From assembly GCA_029880325.1 (NCBI GenBank), contig JAOUOP010000057.1, positions 1-51,074 of the forward strand: a stretch of 51,074 nt of DNA, given 5' to 3'. How positions within the stretch are numbered: the stretch's first letter is position 1; the number at the start of each line of letters is the position of its first letter. Below are positions 9,977 to 17,606 of the stretch, in pieces. Under the pieces are notes generated by a model. It searched no databases. It saw only the letters and a program-made list of their open reading frames with translations, and was not told where the DNA came from. The DNA is from Myxococcales bacterium (GTDB lineage Bacteria; Myxococcota_A; Polyangia; Polyangiales; JAFGIB01). The translations under genes and the position numbers were made by a program.

Positions 9977-11026
9977 ATGCCCTGCAACGACGCCACACAT
10001 CAGCCACCCGACTCGCGGACGAGCGACGGCCGCCCCCTGCGGCTCGTCGCGGGACTGCTGACCCGGGAGCCGGCGCCGGGAGACTACGGCTTCTTCGGCG
10101 ATGTCTTCGGGCACCTGCCCCACGAGCTGCCCAGACGCGGGCGCGTCGGCCGCTACCTGGGCTGGAAAACGCAGGCCCGCGGCGAACACGCCATCACCCT
10201 GCTGGGCCTCGAGGTAGACAGCCTGGGGGCGATCCCGGACGGCAGGGTGGGTCTCGAGTTCGGCCGCGAATGGCTGCGCGTGCATCAGGCGGGCACAGCT
10301 CCCTTTGAGACGCCCCTCAGCTGGCATGTGCCGCCGGACGAAAACTTCGGGCCGCGGGCGTGCGTGACTGGCGGTTTTCGTTGCTCTCTGCCGAAGCGCT
10401 GGCGCGGCGGCGAGCTGCCAGCCGAGTGCGACTTCGGCCTGCTCACCCACCTCTACGCGGACTTCGACGCCGGCCCGTCCGACGAAGAACTCTTCCTGGT
10501 CGAGCCACGCGCCGAGTGGAACGGGTACTTCGCGCAGATGGCGAGCTGGATCGACCGCCAGCTGGGTTCCGACCTGGCGTACACGATCGACCACGTGGGC
10601 AGCACCGCCGTCCCCGGCCTGGTGGCCAAGCCGGTCGTCGATATCGTGGTCCGTACACCCGAGCCGCAGCGCGCCCTGGCCCGCCTGCTCGCAGCCACCG
10701 ATTCGCCCGAGTGGGAGTGCTGGTACGAGCGCCACAAGCACACCTTCATCAAGCGCGAGCGCCCGGGCGGCCGAAGGACCCACCATCTGCACCTGCTCGG
10801 GGCCCTCCGGGACGGCGAGCGGGATGAGCGGGTGCTCTTTCGCGACTACCTGCGCACGCATCCGGAAGCGGCCCGGCGCTACGCCCGGATCAAGCGCGAG
10901 CTAATCGACGCACACGTAGTACAGAAGGCCGGCACGCCCACCGACCCCGTCGATCGCGCGGTCTACACCGAGGGCAAGGGCGCCTTCGTGCACGAGATCC
11001 TGCGCCGCGCACGCGGAGCCAGGTGA
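9977..11026 (+). CDS. GrpB/UPF0157 nucleotidyltransferase-like domain protein with extra N-terminal domain
   Basis: A 349-residue protein. The C-terminal half, from about residue 172 (VEPRAEWNGYFAQMASWIDR), is a GrpB/UPF0157 domain. It shows IDHVGSTAVPGLVAKPVVDI, the family's nucleotidyltransferase-like GS...D.D-type core, then HKHTFIKRERPGGRRTHHLH and the closing FRDYLRTHPEAARRY. The first 170 residues (LRLVAGLLTREPAPGDYGFF, then RVGRYLGWKTQARGEHAITL) are not recognised and are about as long as a GrpB domain itself. GrpB proteins are usually near 170-190 residues, so this is a two-domain form. Its function is unknown. Confidence 0.8.
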   Translation: MPCNDATHQPPDSRTSDGRPLRLVAGLLTREPAPGDYGFFGDVFGHLPHELPRRGRVGRYLGWKTQARGEHAITLLGLEVDSLGAIPDGRVGLEFGREWLRVHQAGTAPFETPLSWHVPPDENFGPRACVTGGFRCSLPKRWRGGELPAECDFGLLTHLYADFDAGPSDEELFLVEPRAEWNGYFAQMASWIDRQLGSDLAYTIDHVGSTAVPGLVAKPVVDIVVRTPEPQRALARLLAATDSPEWECWYERHKHTFIKRERPGGRRTHHLHLLGALRDGERDERVLFRDYLRTHPEAARRYARIKRELIDAHVVQKAGTPTDPVDRAVYTEGKGAFVHEILRRARGAR

Positions 11027-11168
11027 CAGGGTTCGCAAGGCCGGCACCTGAGAGCTGCGGCCCGATCCGGGGCACGCTGCCCAGAGCATTTTCGCCCACT
11101 GGCGATGGCCCTTCATGGTCGCCGCTGTAGCCATGCGCGTGCGCAGCGTCGTGCTACACACCGCCACG

Positions 11169-11918
11169 ATGACCCTGGCTTTGATCCCCTGGTTCAAGCT
11201 CGAGCCGTGGCATCTGCCGCTGCCGCTGCTCGATCGTTTCCCGATTCAGCCATTCGGTGTGCTGGCTGCGACCGCCATCCTCCTCGGCATCCGCTTCGCC
11301 GGATGGCGCGCCGAGCGCACGGGCGTGCCACGCAAGCTCGTTGGCGACTTCTTGCTCCATGTGGTCGTGGTCGGACTGGCCGCGTGCATGGTGTTCAACC
11401 TCGTGGTGTACGAGCCCGCGAAGATTCCGCAGATGGCACGCGCCATCGGCTCATGGTTCGGCCTCGCCGAAGCGACGGCATTTCCGTATCCGGGGCTCTC
11501 ATCGTTCGGTGGCTTCGCCGGCGGCACCCTGGCCGCGTTCTGGTTTGCGCGGCGGCGGCAGGTTCCGATCCTGGTGCTCAGCGGCATCTTCTGCTTCACC
11601 ATCCCCTTCGCGTGGATCTTCGCTCGCATGGGTTGCTTTGTGGTCCACGACCATCCGGGCATCGAGACCGATTTCTTTCTCGCCGTCGACAACTACTACG
11701 GCCAGGGCGTCGCTCGGCATGACCTTGGATTGTACGAGGTGCTGTGGTCGCTCTTCATGACACCGCTGGTGCTATGGCTGGACCGCACTCCCCGGCCACT
11801 GGGCTTCTTTACGGCATTGGTACCGATCGCCTACGCCAGCGTGCGCTTCTTTTTGGACTACCTGCGCGAGATTCCCGTGCACGGAGGCGACATCCGCAGC
11901 GGCAGCCCCGCCAGGTAG
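11169..11918 (+). CDS. Lgt-like (prolipoprotein diacylglyceryl transferase family) protein, C-terminus lost
   Basis: A multi-pass membrane protein related to Lgt, which adds diacylglycerol to the lipobox cysteine. The ATG at 11169 (MTLALIPWFKLEPWHLPLPL) is preferred over 11115. Family segments are RFPIQPFGVLAATAILLGIR, LSSFGGFAGGTLAAFWFARR, IPFAWIFARMGCFVVHDHPG and ASVRFFLDYLREIP. Compared with E. coli Lgt, the catalytic His of SFHGG is replaced (SSFGG), while the arginines of the RxGxF and RxxxxxxR segments are kept. Family-like sequence stops at about 11897, just after GGDIR, and the last six codons run into an opposing gene. The final membrane helix is missing, so this is probably a degenerate paralogue. 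Confidence 0.7.
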   Translation: MTLALIPWFKLEPWHLPLPLLDRFPIQPFGVLAATAILLGIRFAGWRAERTGVPRKLVGDFLLHVVVVGLAACMVFNLVVYEPAKIPQMARAIGSWFGLAEATAFPYPGLSSFGGFAGGTLAAFWFARRRQVPILVLSGIFCFTIPFAWIFARMGCFVVHDHPGIETDFFLAVDNYYGQGVARHDLGLYEVLWSLFMTPLVLWLDRTPRPLGFFTALVPIAYASVRFFLDYLREIPVHGGDIRSGSPAR

Positions 11919-12340
11919 TGCAGGGCCACCACCACGCGCTCGTGCTCCGGCAGCGCATCGATCAGCGTCCGCGCGAGCGCGTCGCGCTGGGCCTGCACCA
12001 GCTCCTGCTCGACGCCCGGCTCGCTCGACGCCGCATCGACCCCGGCATCGCCGATAGGAATCGGACACGGCCGCCGCGTCTGGCGATCGCAGTGCTTGAC
12101 CACCACCCGACGCAACCAGCCGGCGAACGCAGCAGGCTCGCGCAGCTGCTCCAGACGGCTAAAGCTCTCGATCAAGGCCTCCTGCGACGCGTCCCGGGCC
12201 AGCTCGGGACTGCGCAGGCACGCAAGACACAGGGCCAGCACCCAGCCCTGAACGCGCTCGAGCAGCTGCGCCTGGGCCTGGGAATCGCCCGCCTGCGCGC
12301 GCAGGATAAGTGGCTCGAGCCCTGAGATCTCAGTGGTCAT
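11858..12340 (-). pseudogene. ECF-type sigma-70 factor, truncated within region 4
   Basis: The 160-residue frame begins MTTEISGLEPLILRAQAGDS. Region 2 is clear (ARDASQEALIESFSRLEQLR, then FAGWLRRVVVKHCDRQTRR). Region 4 begins normally (LIDALPEHERVVVALHYLAG) but breaks after LPLR at 11894. The expected helix-turn-helix is replaced by MSPPCTGISRR and a stop, lying antisense to the last codons of the Lgt-like gene. Without the -35-recognition helix it should not work as a sigma factor. Codon use and frame up to the break are sound, so this looks like a gene cut by a rearrangement rather than gradual decay. Confidence 0.7.
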
Positions 12341-12419
12341 GCGGCAAAGACCCGTTCGGAAGGCCTGAGGTTAGCCGCTATGCACGGATGGACATCGAGA
12401 TCCTGGACGTGCCGGAGTA

Positions 12420-12443
12420 GTCGGCGCGTGCACCTGCGCCGAC
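12420..12443. repeat. Inverted repeat between the sigma and HD gene fragments
   Basis: GTCGGCGC (12420-12427) and GCGCCGAC (12436-12443) form a perfect 8-bp inverted repeat with an 8-nt spacer. It lies 19 bp before the HD-domain gene start, in the 122-bp divergent gap. It could be an operator or a leader hairpin. Confidence 0.4.
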
Positions 12444-12462
12444 GCTGGGGTAGCTTCCCGCG

Positions 12463-12792
12463 ATGCAAGCCCGCCTCGAACGCCAAATCGAGTTCCTTCT
12501 CGAACTCGACAAGCTCAAGACCGTGCTGCGACGCAGCTACTTGCTGCACGAGGACCGTCGCGAAAATAGCGCCGAGCATTCATGGCATGTGGCGATGGCG
12601 GCGGTGGTGCTCGCCGAGTGGGCCGACGAGCCGGTGGATGTGGGCCGCGCTCACTCGCCGAAGACCGCCCACAACTCCTGCAGCCGACGGCGCGCGACCG
12701 GGAGTACGGTATTGATCGGCGGAGCGAGCTTGACCTCCCAGTTATCCTTGCTGCGGCGGATTTCCTGGATGTGCTGGGGGTTGACCAGGTAG
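12463..12792 (+). pseudogene. HD-domain hydrolase, truncated fragment
   Basis: The first 62 residues (MQARLERQIEFLLELDKLKT, then RRENSAEHSWHVAMAAVVLA) match the start of the HD-domain (YfbR-like) hydrolase family, including the first metal-binding His of the EHSWH segment. After EWADEPVDVGR (position 12648) similarity stops. The HD dipeptide and the later metal ligands, which should follow within about 15 residues, are absent. The remaining 47 codons are antisense to the LytTR gene and have no family character. The product would lack a metal centre, so it is called a pseudogene fragment. Confidence 0.7.
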
Positions 12793-13022
12793 CTGTGGTG
12801 GATGCGGACGAAGCCGTATTTGCCGAGGGTGTGGGTGAGGTCGCCCAGCTCGCGCACGTCGCGGCGCGGCTTTTGGCCGGCCAGGCGGATGAAAACTTCG
12901 CCGCCCACGACTTCGGCGTAGTAAATGCGCTGGGGATCGATGACGCGGCGCAGGCCGTCTTCGGGATGGAGCAGAACCTGCGAACAGGGGCGGCTTGGGG
13001 TCGGCATGGGATGATTATCCAT
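12651..13022 (-). CDS. LytTR-domain DNA-binding protein
   Basis: A 123-residue stand-alone LytTR domain, a beta-rich DNA-binding module usually found at the end of AgrA/LytR-type response regulators. Visible signatures are RIYYAEVVGGEVFIRLAGQ, LTHTLGKYGFVRIHHSYLVN (the H.SYLVN recognition segment) and the closing VARRRLQELWAVFG. No receiver domain is present, so it is either regulated by another means or constitutive. ATG 13022 gives MDNHPMPTPSR; a second start at 13007 is possible. Its 3' end overlaps the out-of-frame tail of the truncated HD gene. Confidence 0.85.
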   Translation of the reverse strand: MDNHPMPTPSRPCSQVLLHPEDGLRRVIDPQRIYYAEVVGGEVFIRLAGQKPRRDVRELGDLTHTLGKYGFVRIHHSYLVNPQHIQEIRRSKDNWEVKLAPPINTVLPVARRRLQELWAVFGE

Positions 13023-13081
13023 GAACGGGTGCGGCTTCTGGATCGCGCTCGAGCAATTTTGCGAGCATGGATGACCGCGCC

Positions 13082-14881
13082 TCAGCTGCCGCCAGCTTCG
13101 ACCTTGGCCAGGGCCACGCGCACCTCGGCGACCTTGCCGGCGGTCAGGCGCACGGCCTGGGAGTGATCCTGGCGGCCGTCGGCGCTGACGCGGATGTCGT
13201 GCATTTCGCTGAGCGCACGCAGCTCGGGCACGGCGATCAGATCGTTGGTGCGGCCCTTGACGCGGCCGCCGTCGACCCAGACGTCGGCAGCCGTGTCGCT
13301 GACGACGTAGAGGGTGGCAGGCTTGAAGCGCAGGCTCTTTTGGACCACGAAGGGCTCGTCGCCCGGGGGGATCCGCAGCTCGAGCTGCTCCTCTTCGCAG
13401 CAGTCATGGGCGCCCACGAAACGGAAGCTGTGGGTGCCGGGCTTCAGGGTGATGCTGCGGAAGGAGGGGCCGAAGGCGCGCGGTTCGGCACCGTCGACGC
13501 CGATGGAGACGTTGGCCGGCGAGGGACGGAAGGTGACCAGCCGCGGGGCGCCGCTCGCGCTGGAGCGGCGATCGCGTTCGCGCCGGAGCTTTTGGGCGCC
13601 GTTTTTTCCGGACGGGGGCTTGGGCGCGGCCGTGGTGGGGGTGGCGGCTTCGGGGTCGGACCGCGGCTGGGACGGAGCCACGGGCGCGATGGCCGCCGGT
13701 GGGGCGGCGCCGGCCCCGGCAACGCTCTCGGCCGCGGGCGGTTTGGGTGACTCGACGCCGATGACTTGAAGCGCGACCACGGCCACGAGCCCGGCGGCGG
13801 CCGCGGCGGCGCCGATCCAGGCGGCGGCGCGGCGCAAGCGCGAGCGTCGACCCAGGCGCTCGACGGCGTCGAGCACGCGCGCATTGCCGTCGTCCATGGC
13901 CAGCACGCGGTTGAAGTAGTCGAGCGCTTCGGGCATCTGGCCACGGCGTTGGGCGCGTTCGCCAAGCTCGCTCAGACGCTCGATGCTCCGGCTGCGGAAG
14001 TCGCGGGCGAAGGCCTCGGGATCGGCCAGGTATTCGGCCAGCGTCTTGTCGGGCTGGTCGATGCCGAGCTCGCCCACGAAGTCGAGCAGATCGCGCTCGA
14101 GCTCGGCGGCGCTGGGGTAGCGCTGCGTCGGGTCGGTCTCGAGCATGCGCTCGATGATGGCCGCCAGTCGGCCGCCGATGGCCGGGCGCGCCTGCTGGGG
14201 CGGGCGGAACTGGCCATCCATGATGCGCTTGAGCACCTGGTGGGGGTTTTGGCCGGTGAAGGGCAGCTCGCCGGTGGCCAGCTGGTAGAGCACCGTGCCG
14301 AGCGAAAAGAGATCGCTGCGGGCGTCGCATTCCTTGCCCTCGATCTGCTCGGGGGCCATGTGCAGGGGCGAGCCCAGGACCTGGCCGGTGGTGGTCATGC
14401 CCTGCACGTCGACCAGCTGGGCGATGCCGAAGTCGGTGAGCTTCACGCAGCGATCCTCGTGGAGCATCACGTTTTCGGGTTTGACGTCGCGGTGGATGAC
14501 GCCGGCGGCGTGGGCGGCGCCCAGGGCGCGGGCGACCTGCAGCACAGCGCAGGCGGCTAACTCCGGGGGAATCTCGGAGTGTTCGGCGGCGAAGTGCTTG
14601 AGCGTGGGGCCGGTCAGCAGCTCGGTGGCGATGTAGCTGGTGTCGGAGTCCTCACCGCTGTAGTCGTAGATTTCGAGGATCGACGGGTGACGCAGGCGGG
14701 CCACGGTCAGCGCTTCACGGGCGAAGCGCTGGCGGGCCTCGCGGGCCCCCTGCAGGTGGGGATGCATCACCTTGAGGGCCACGTCGCGCTCGAGGCGGGT
14801 GTCGCGGGCACGGTAAACCGTGGCCATCCCACCGTGGCCGATCTCCTCGACGATCTCGTACTTCTCGACCCGCTCGAGCAT
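13082..14881 (-). CDS. Membrane-anchored Ser/Thr protein kinase with PEGA-like C-terminus
   Basis: A 599-residue eukaryotic-like kinase of the bacterial PknB type. Motifs in order are the Gly loop IGHGGMATVYRARD, the catalytic Lys in VALKVMHPHL, the HRDVKPENVML loop, LTDFGIA, and the activation-segment end SPLHMAPEQ. All catalytic residues are present. After the kinase domain (about residues 6-270) comes a juxtamembrane helix-rich region. A transmembrane segment follows (AAAWIGAAAAAAGLVAVVAL), then a Pro/Ala-rich linker, then a PEGA-like beta domain (SPANVSIGVDGAEPRAFGPS onward) outside the membrane. ATG 14881 is chosen because the kinase fold starts immediately; the frame upstream is antisense to the tRNA region. 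It lies 59 bp after the LytTR gene. Confidence 0.93.
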   Translation of the reverse strand: MLERVEKYEIVEEIGHGGMATVYRARDTRLERDVALKVMHPHLQGAREARQRFAREALTVARLRHPSILEIYDYSGEDSDTSYIATELLTGPTLKHFAAEHSEIPPELAACAVLQVARALGAAHAAGVIHRDVKPENVMLHEDRCVKLTDFGIAQLVDVQGMTTTGQVLGSPLHMAPEQIEGKECDARSDLFSLGTVLYQLATGELPFTGQNPHQVLKRIMDGQFRPPQQARPAIGGRLAAIIERMLETDPTQRYPSAAELERDLLDFVGELGIDQPDKTLAEYLADPEAFARDFRSRSIERLSELGERAQRRGQMPEALDYFNRVLAMDDGNARVLDAVERLGRRSRLRRAAAWIGAAAAAAGLVAVVALQVIGVESPKPPAAESVAGAGAAPPAAIAPVAPSQPRSDPEAATPTTAAPKPPSGKNGAQKLRRERDRRSSASGAPRLVTFRPSPANVSIGVDGAEPRAFGPSFRSITLKPGTHSFRFVGAHDCCEEEQLELRIPPGDEPFVVQKSLRFKPATLYVVSDTAADVWVDGGRVKGRTNDLIAVPELRALSEMHDIRVSADGRQDHSQAVRLTAGKVAEVRVALAKVEAGGS

Positions 14882-15048
14882 TACCCAACCGACGCCCGTG
14901 CCGGGACTACCGACGACCGACGACTTCCGCAGCGACAAAGCTGCCACCGCCCCACCCCCCAAGACAAGCGGTCTCCGTGCAAGAGCGCACGGGATCGCCG
15001 GCCCGCCAGCGGCGCTCGCGTCCCGAAGCCAGGACGCTCTGGAGAGAG

Positions 15049-15122
15049 TGGTTCGGGCGCAGGGATTCGAACCCCGATTCGCGGCACCAAAAACCGCTGT
15101 CCTACCCTTAGACGACGCCCGA
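15049..15122 (-). tRNA. tRNA-Gln (anticodon TTG)
   Basis: On the minus strand the 5' arm TCGGGCG (15122-15116) pairs with CGCCCGA (15059-15053), followed by A and an encoded CCA (15051-15049). The D arm contains GTCTAAGGGTAGGAC. The anticodon stem GCGGT/GCCGC encloses loop TTTTGGT, with anticodon TTG for Gln. The T arm has the standard GGTTCGAATCC. All cloverleaf parts are present. It lies just downstream of pabB on the same strand. Confidence 0.95.
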
Positions 15123-15161
15123 GGACCGACCGCCGGGGCGCTGCCCGGGGCCGCAGTGCAT

Positions 15162-16556
15162 TTAGCGCAATTCGCGGCCCGGGGACAGCCTCTGGAGCGC
15201 GTCGAAGAAAACCCGGGCCTTGAGTTCGGTCTCGGCCAGCTCGCGCTGGGGGTCGCTGGCCTCCACGATGCCGCCGCCGCTGTAATAATGGAGGCGCTCG
15301 CCGTGGAGGACGGCGGTGCGGATGGCCACCGACAGCGACAGGCCGCCAGCGCGATCGACGAAACCCAGGGCGCCGGTGTAGAGGCCGCGGGGGGCGGCTT
15401 CGAGCTGGTCGATGATCTCGATGGCGCGCAGCTTGGGGGTACCGGTGACGCTGCCGGGGGGGAAGGTGGCCTCGAGGATGTCGCGCAGGCCCAGGTCAGG
15501 GCGGGTGCGGCAGGCGACGCTGGAGACCAGGTGCTGCAGGCCGGCGAAGGGCTCGACGCGCAGGGCTTCCTCGACGCGCACGCTGCCCAGCTCGGCGACA
15601 CGGCTGAGGTCGTTGCGCATCAGATCGACGATCATGACGTGCTCGGCGCGCTCCTTGGGGTCGGCGAGGAGATCGGCGCGGCCCTGGGCGTCGCCACCGG
15701 GGGCGCGGGCCACGGTGCCCTTGATGGGGCGGGTGCGCAGGGCGCGGCTGGGGCGGTGCCAACGCAGGAAGCGCTCCATGCTGCGCGAAAGGACGCGCGG
15801 GCCGCGGGCGTGAAAGTACATGCCCAGGGGCACGGGGCTGGCGTCGCGCAGGGCCGACCACAGGGCCAGGGCATCGCCAGCAAAACGGGCCTCGAAGCGG
15901 CGGGCCAGGTTGACCTGGTAGACGTCGCCGGCGGCGATGGCGTCTTTGGCCTGGGCGATGGCGGCGAGGTGGGCGGCCGGGTCGGGGATGTGCAGGGGGC
16001 CGGGGGCGCGGCACGCAGGGCGGGCGAAAACGTCCTGGCAGCTTTCCGCGGACGCCCCCCCGGCCGCTGCGGGCACTTGGAGGCGGGCGAAAACGTCCTG
16101 GCAGCTTTTCGCGTCGTCGCCGATCACGAAGCGGCGGCCGTCCTGGTGGCGCTCGATGAGGACGGCGGCGTAGCGGGCGAAGCACAGGAGCGGAGCGTCG
16201 GAGGTTGGCTCCGGGGGCCGGCTGCGGCGCGCACCGACGGTGAAGCAGAGGTCGTAGGCCAAATATCCGACCCAGCGCGGGACCTCGCTGGGGAGCGGTA
16301 GCGGCCCGTGACGGTCGGACCCGGGGTCTGGGGCCGCGGCGTCGGGCGCCCGGGATTGCAGCTGGGCGAGCCGGGCCAGGGGCTCGGGGTCGCCCGCGGG
16401 AGCGACGACCCACTCCACCGGGTCGCTCATCAACATCGAGTAGCGCCCCTCCGGATGCGCGGCGGAGCCGTCGAGCCAGCACAGCCCCGGGCGGTCGCCC
16501 AGCCGGCGCGCCAGCTCGTCGAGCGGCGTCGCCTCTACGAAGGGCTCGATGTGCAT
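15162..16556 (-). CDS. pabB: Aminodeoxychorismate synthase component I (chorismate-binding), with two in-frame repeat insertions
   Basis: PabB converts chorismate to aminodeoxychorismate for folate synthesis. The 464-residue protein starts at ATG 16556 (MHIEPFVEATPLDELARRLG). The chorismate-binding core has PIKGTVAR, whose Lys distinguishes PabB from the PIAGT of anthranilate synthase, then VDLMRNDLSRVAELGSV, PPGSVTGTPKLRAIEIIDQL, GALGFVDRAGGLSLSVAIRT and YYSGGGIV. Between the N-terminal lobe and the core, at about residues 148-177, there are two copies of SCQDVFAR. Each is encoded by a 26-bp palindromic repeat also found in non-coding DNA elsewhere in the window. They sit in a linker, so the enzyme may tolerate them. 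It follows tlyA after 44 bp. Confidence 0.9.
   Translation of the reverse strand: MHIEPFVEATPLDELARRLGDRPGLCWLDGSAAHPEGRYSMLMSDPVEWVVAPAGDPEPLARLAQLQSRAPDAAAPDPGSDRHGPLPLPSEVPRWVGYLAYDLCFTVGARRSRPPEPTSDAPLLCFARYAAVLIERHQDGRRFVIGDDAKSCQDVFARLQVPAAAGGASAESCQDVFARPACRAPGPLHIPDPAAHLAAIAQAKDAIAAGDVYQVNLARRFEARFAGDALALWSALRDASPVPLGMYFHARGPRVLSRSMERFLRWHRPSRALRTRPIKGTVARAPGGDAQGRADLLADPKERAEHVMIVDLMRNDLSRVAELGSVRVEEALRVEPFAGLQHLVSSVACRTRPDLGLRDILEATFPPGSVTGTPKLRAIEIIDQLEAAPRGLYTGALGFVDRAGGLSLSVAIRTAVLHGERLHYYSGGGIVEASDPQRELAETELKARVFFDALQRLSPGRELR
16024..16049 (+). repeat. Palindromic repeat copy 1, inside pabB
   Basis: A 26-bp imperfect palindrome: GCGAAAA, the 12-nt core CGTCCTGGCAGC, then TTTCCGC. 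In the pabB frame it encodes ESCQDVFAR. Its start lies 63 bp (21 codons) from the start of copy 2, in the same orientation. Confidence 0.85.
16087..16112 (+). repeat. Palindromic repeat copy 2, inside pabB
   Basis: The best-formed copy: perfect 7-bp arms GCGAAAA and TTTTCGC around the 12-nt core CGTCCTGGCAGC. In the pabB frame it encodes KSCQDVFAR, nearly identical to copy 1. Confidence 0.88.
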
Positions 16557-16600
16557 GGCCGCCGTTATCCCACGGGGCCCGGAAGGGTCAATTGGCGGGC

Positions 16601-17353
16601 TCAATCCGCGGGCTTCCAGCACAGGTGCAAGAACGCCTCGAGGTTTCCGGCCGGGCCCGCGATCACGGCGTCGGCGCGGGCGCGCTCGACAAAGCCCAGG
16701 GCGGCGGCTTCGGCGGCCGCACCGTCGATGGCTGCCTGGCGCAGCGTCCCGTCGCGCACCACCCCGCCTTTGCCGACGCCCCCGCGACCGACCTCGAACT
16801 GCGGTTTGACCAGGGCGACGACGGTGGCGCCGGGGCGGGCGACCCGGGCAGCGGCCGGCAGCAGCTTGCCCAGTCCGATGAAGGAAGCGTCGATGACCAC
16901 CCAGTCGACCGCCTCGGGCAGATCGCCAGGCTGCAAGTGCCGGGCGTTGCAGCGCTCCATCACCACCACGCGCCCATCGCGACGCAGGCGATCGGCGAGC
17001 TGCCCGTAGCCCACGTCGATGGCATAGACGCGGGCGGCCCCCCGCTGCAGCAGGCAGTCGGTGAAGCCACCGGTGGAAGCCCCGAAGTCGGCCGCCACCA
17101 CACCCGCCGGGTCGAGCCCAAAGCCATCGAGGGCACCTGCCAACTTGACGCCACCGCGCGAGACGTAGGGGTGGTCGTCGCCCTTGACCTGCAACTCCGT
17201 CTCCAGCGAAAGCCGCTGCCCCGCCTTGTCGATGCGCCCGGCGGGGCCGAAGACGCGACCGGCCAGGATCAGCGCCTGGGCCCGCTCGCGGCTGGGCGCC
17301 AGGCCGCGCTCGACCAGCAGGAGATCGGCGCGCTGCTTGGATCCGGATGCCAT
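16601..17353 (-). CDS. tlyA: TlyA-family rRNA 2'-O-methyltransferase
   Basis: TlyA-type enzymes combine an S4 RNA-binding domain with an FtsJ-like SAM-dependent methyltransferase and modify rRNA; some are also called hemolysin A. The 250-residue product has the S4 part (KQRADLLLVERGLAPSRERA, then LILAGRVFGPAGRIDKAGQRL). It continues with YVSRGGVKLAGAL, the SAM-binding AADFGASTGGFTDCLLQRGA, VDWVVIDASFIGLGKLLPA and LVKPQFEVGR. The K-D-K-type catalytic residues are plausible from VSRGGVKL, VIDASF and VKPQFE. It lies upstream of pabB in the same direction, 44 bp apart, probably one operon. Confidence 0.93.
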   Translation of the reverse strand: MASGSKQRADLLLVERGLAPSRERAQALILAGRVFGPAGRIDKAGQRLSLETELQVKGDDHPYVSRGGVKLAGALDGFGLDPAGVVAADFGASTGGFTDCLLQRGAARVYAIDVGYGQLADRLRRDGRVVVMERCNARHLQPGDLPEAVDWVVIDASFIGLGKLLPAAARVARPGATVVALVKPQFEVGRGGVGKGGVVRDGTLRQAAIDGAAAEAAALGFVERARADAVIAGPAGNLEAFLHLCWKPAD

Positions 17354-17514
17354 GGCCGCAGACTAATCTCGCCCCGCGCCCCAAAAAAGCCGCAACCGAC
17401 GCGCGCCGCGGCCGATAAGTGAGATGTCATGCCGCCGGGCTTTGCAGCGCGGTGGTGGACGCGTAATGTCACGGGCCACCCGGCTTCTGCGGTCGCCCGC
17501 GAACACCCACACCG

Positions 17515-17538
17515 CCGAATCGCGGTCGCGCGATTCGG
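17515..17538. promoter_or_regulatory. Perfect inverted repeat upstream of ssb
   Basis: CCGAATCGCG (17515-17524) and CGCGATTCGG (17529-17538) form a perfect 10-bp inverted repeat with a 4-nt spacer GTCG. It lies about 70 bp before the ssb start, in the 253-bp gap shared with tlyA. It could be a regulator-binding site or a leader hairpin; it is not followed by a T-tract. Confidence 0.5.
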
Positions 17539-17606
17539 AATAACCCCGACCCCGTGCCGTGCCCGCCGCGAGCGAGCATGGCGGAAGAGAAGAGCTGGAC
17601 AGGACT

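Noticed and set aside
13023..13081. GCTCG...CGAGC inverted repeat between the LytTR and kinase genes
   Set aside because: Only 5-bp arms with a 10-nt spacer; expected by chance in this base composition.
14820..16301. Open plus-strand frame of 493 codons opposite pabB and the tRNA
   Set aside because: It crosses a tRNA gene and is antisense to pabB; no protein family features.
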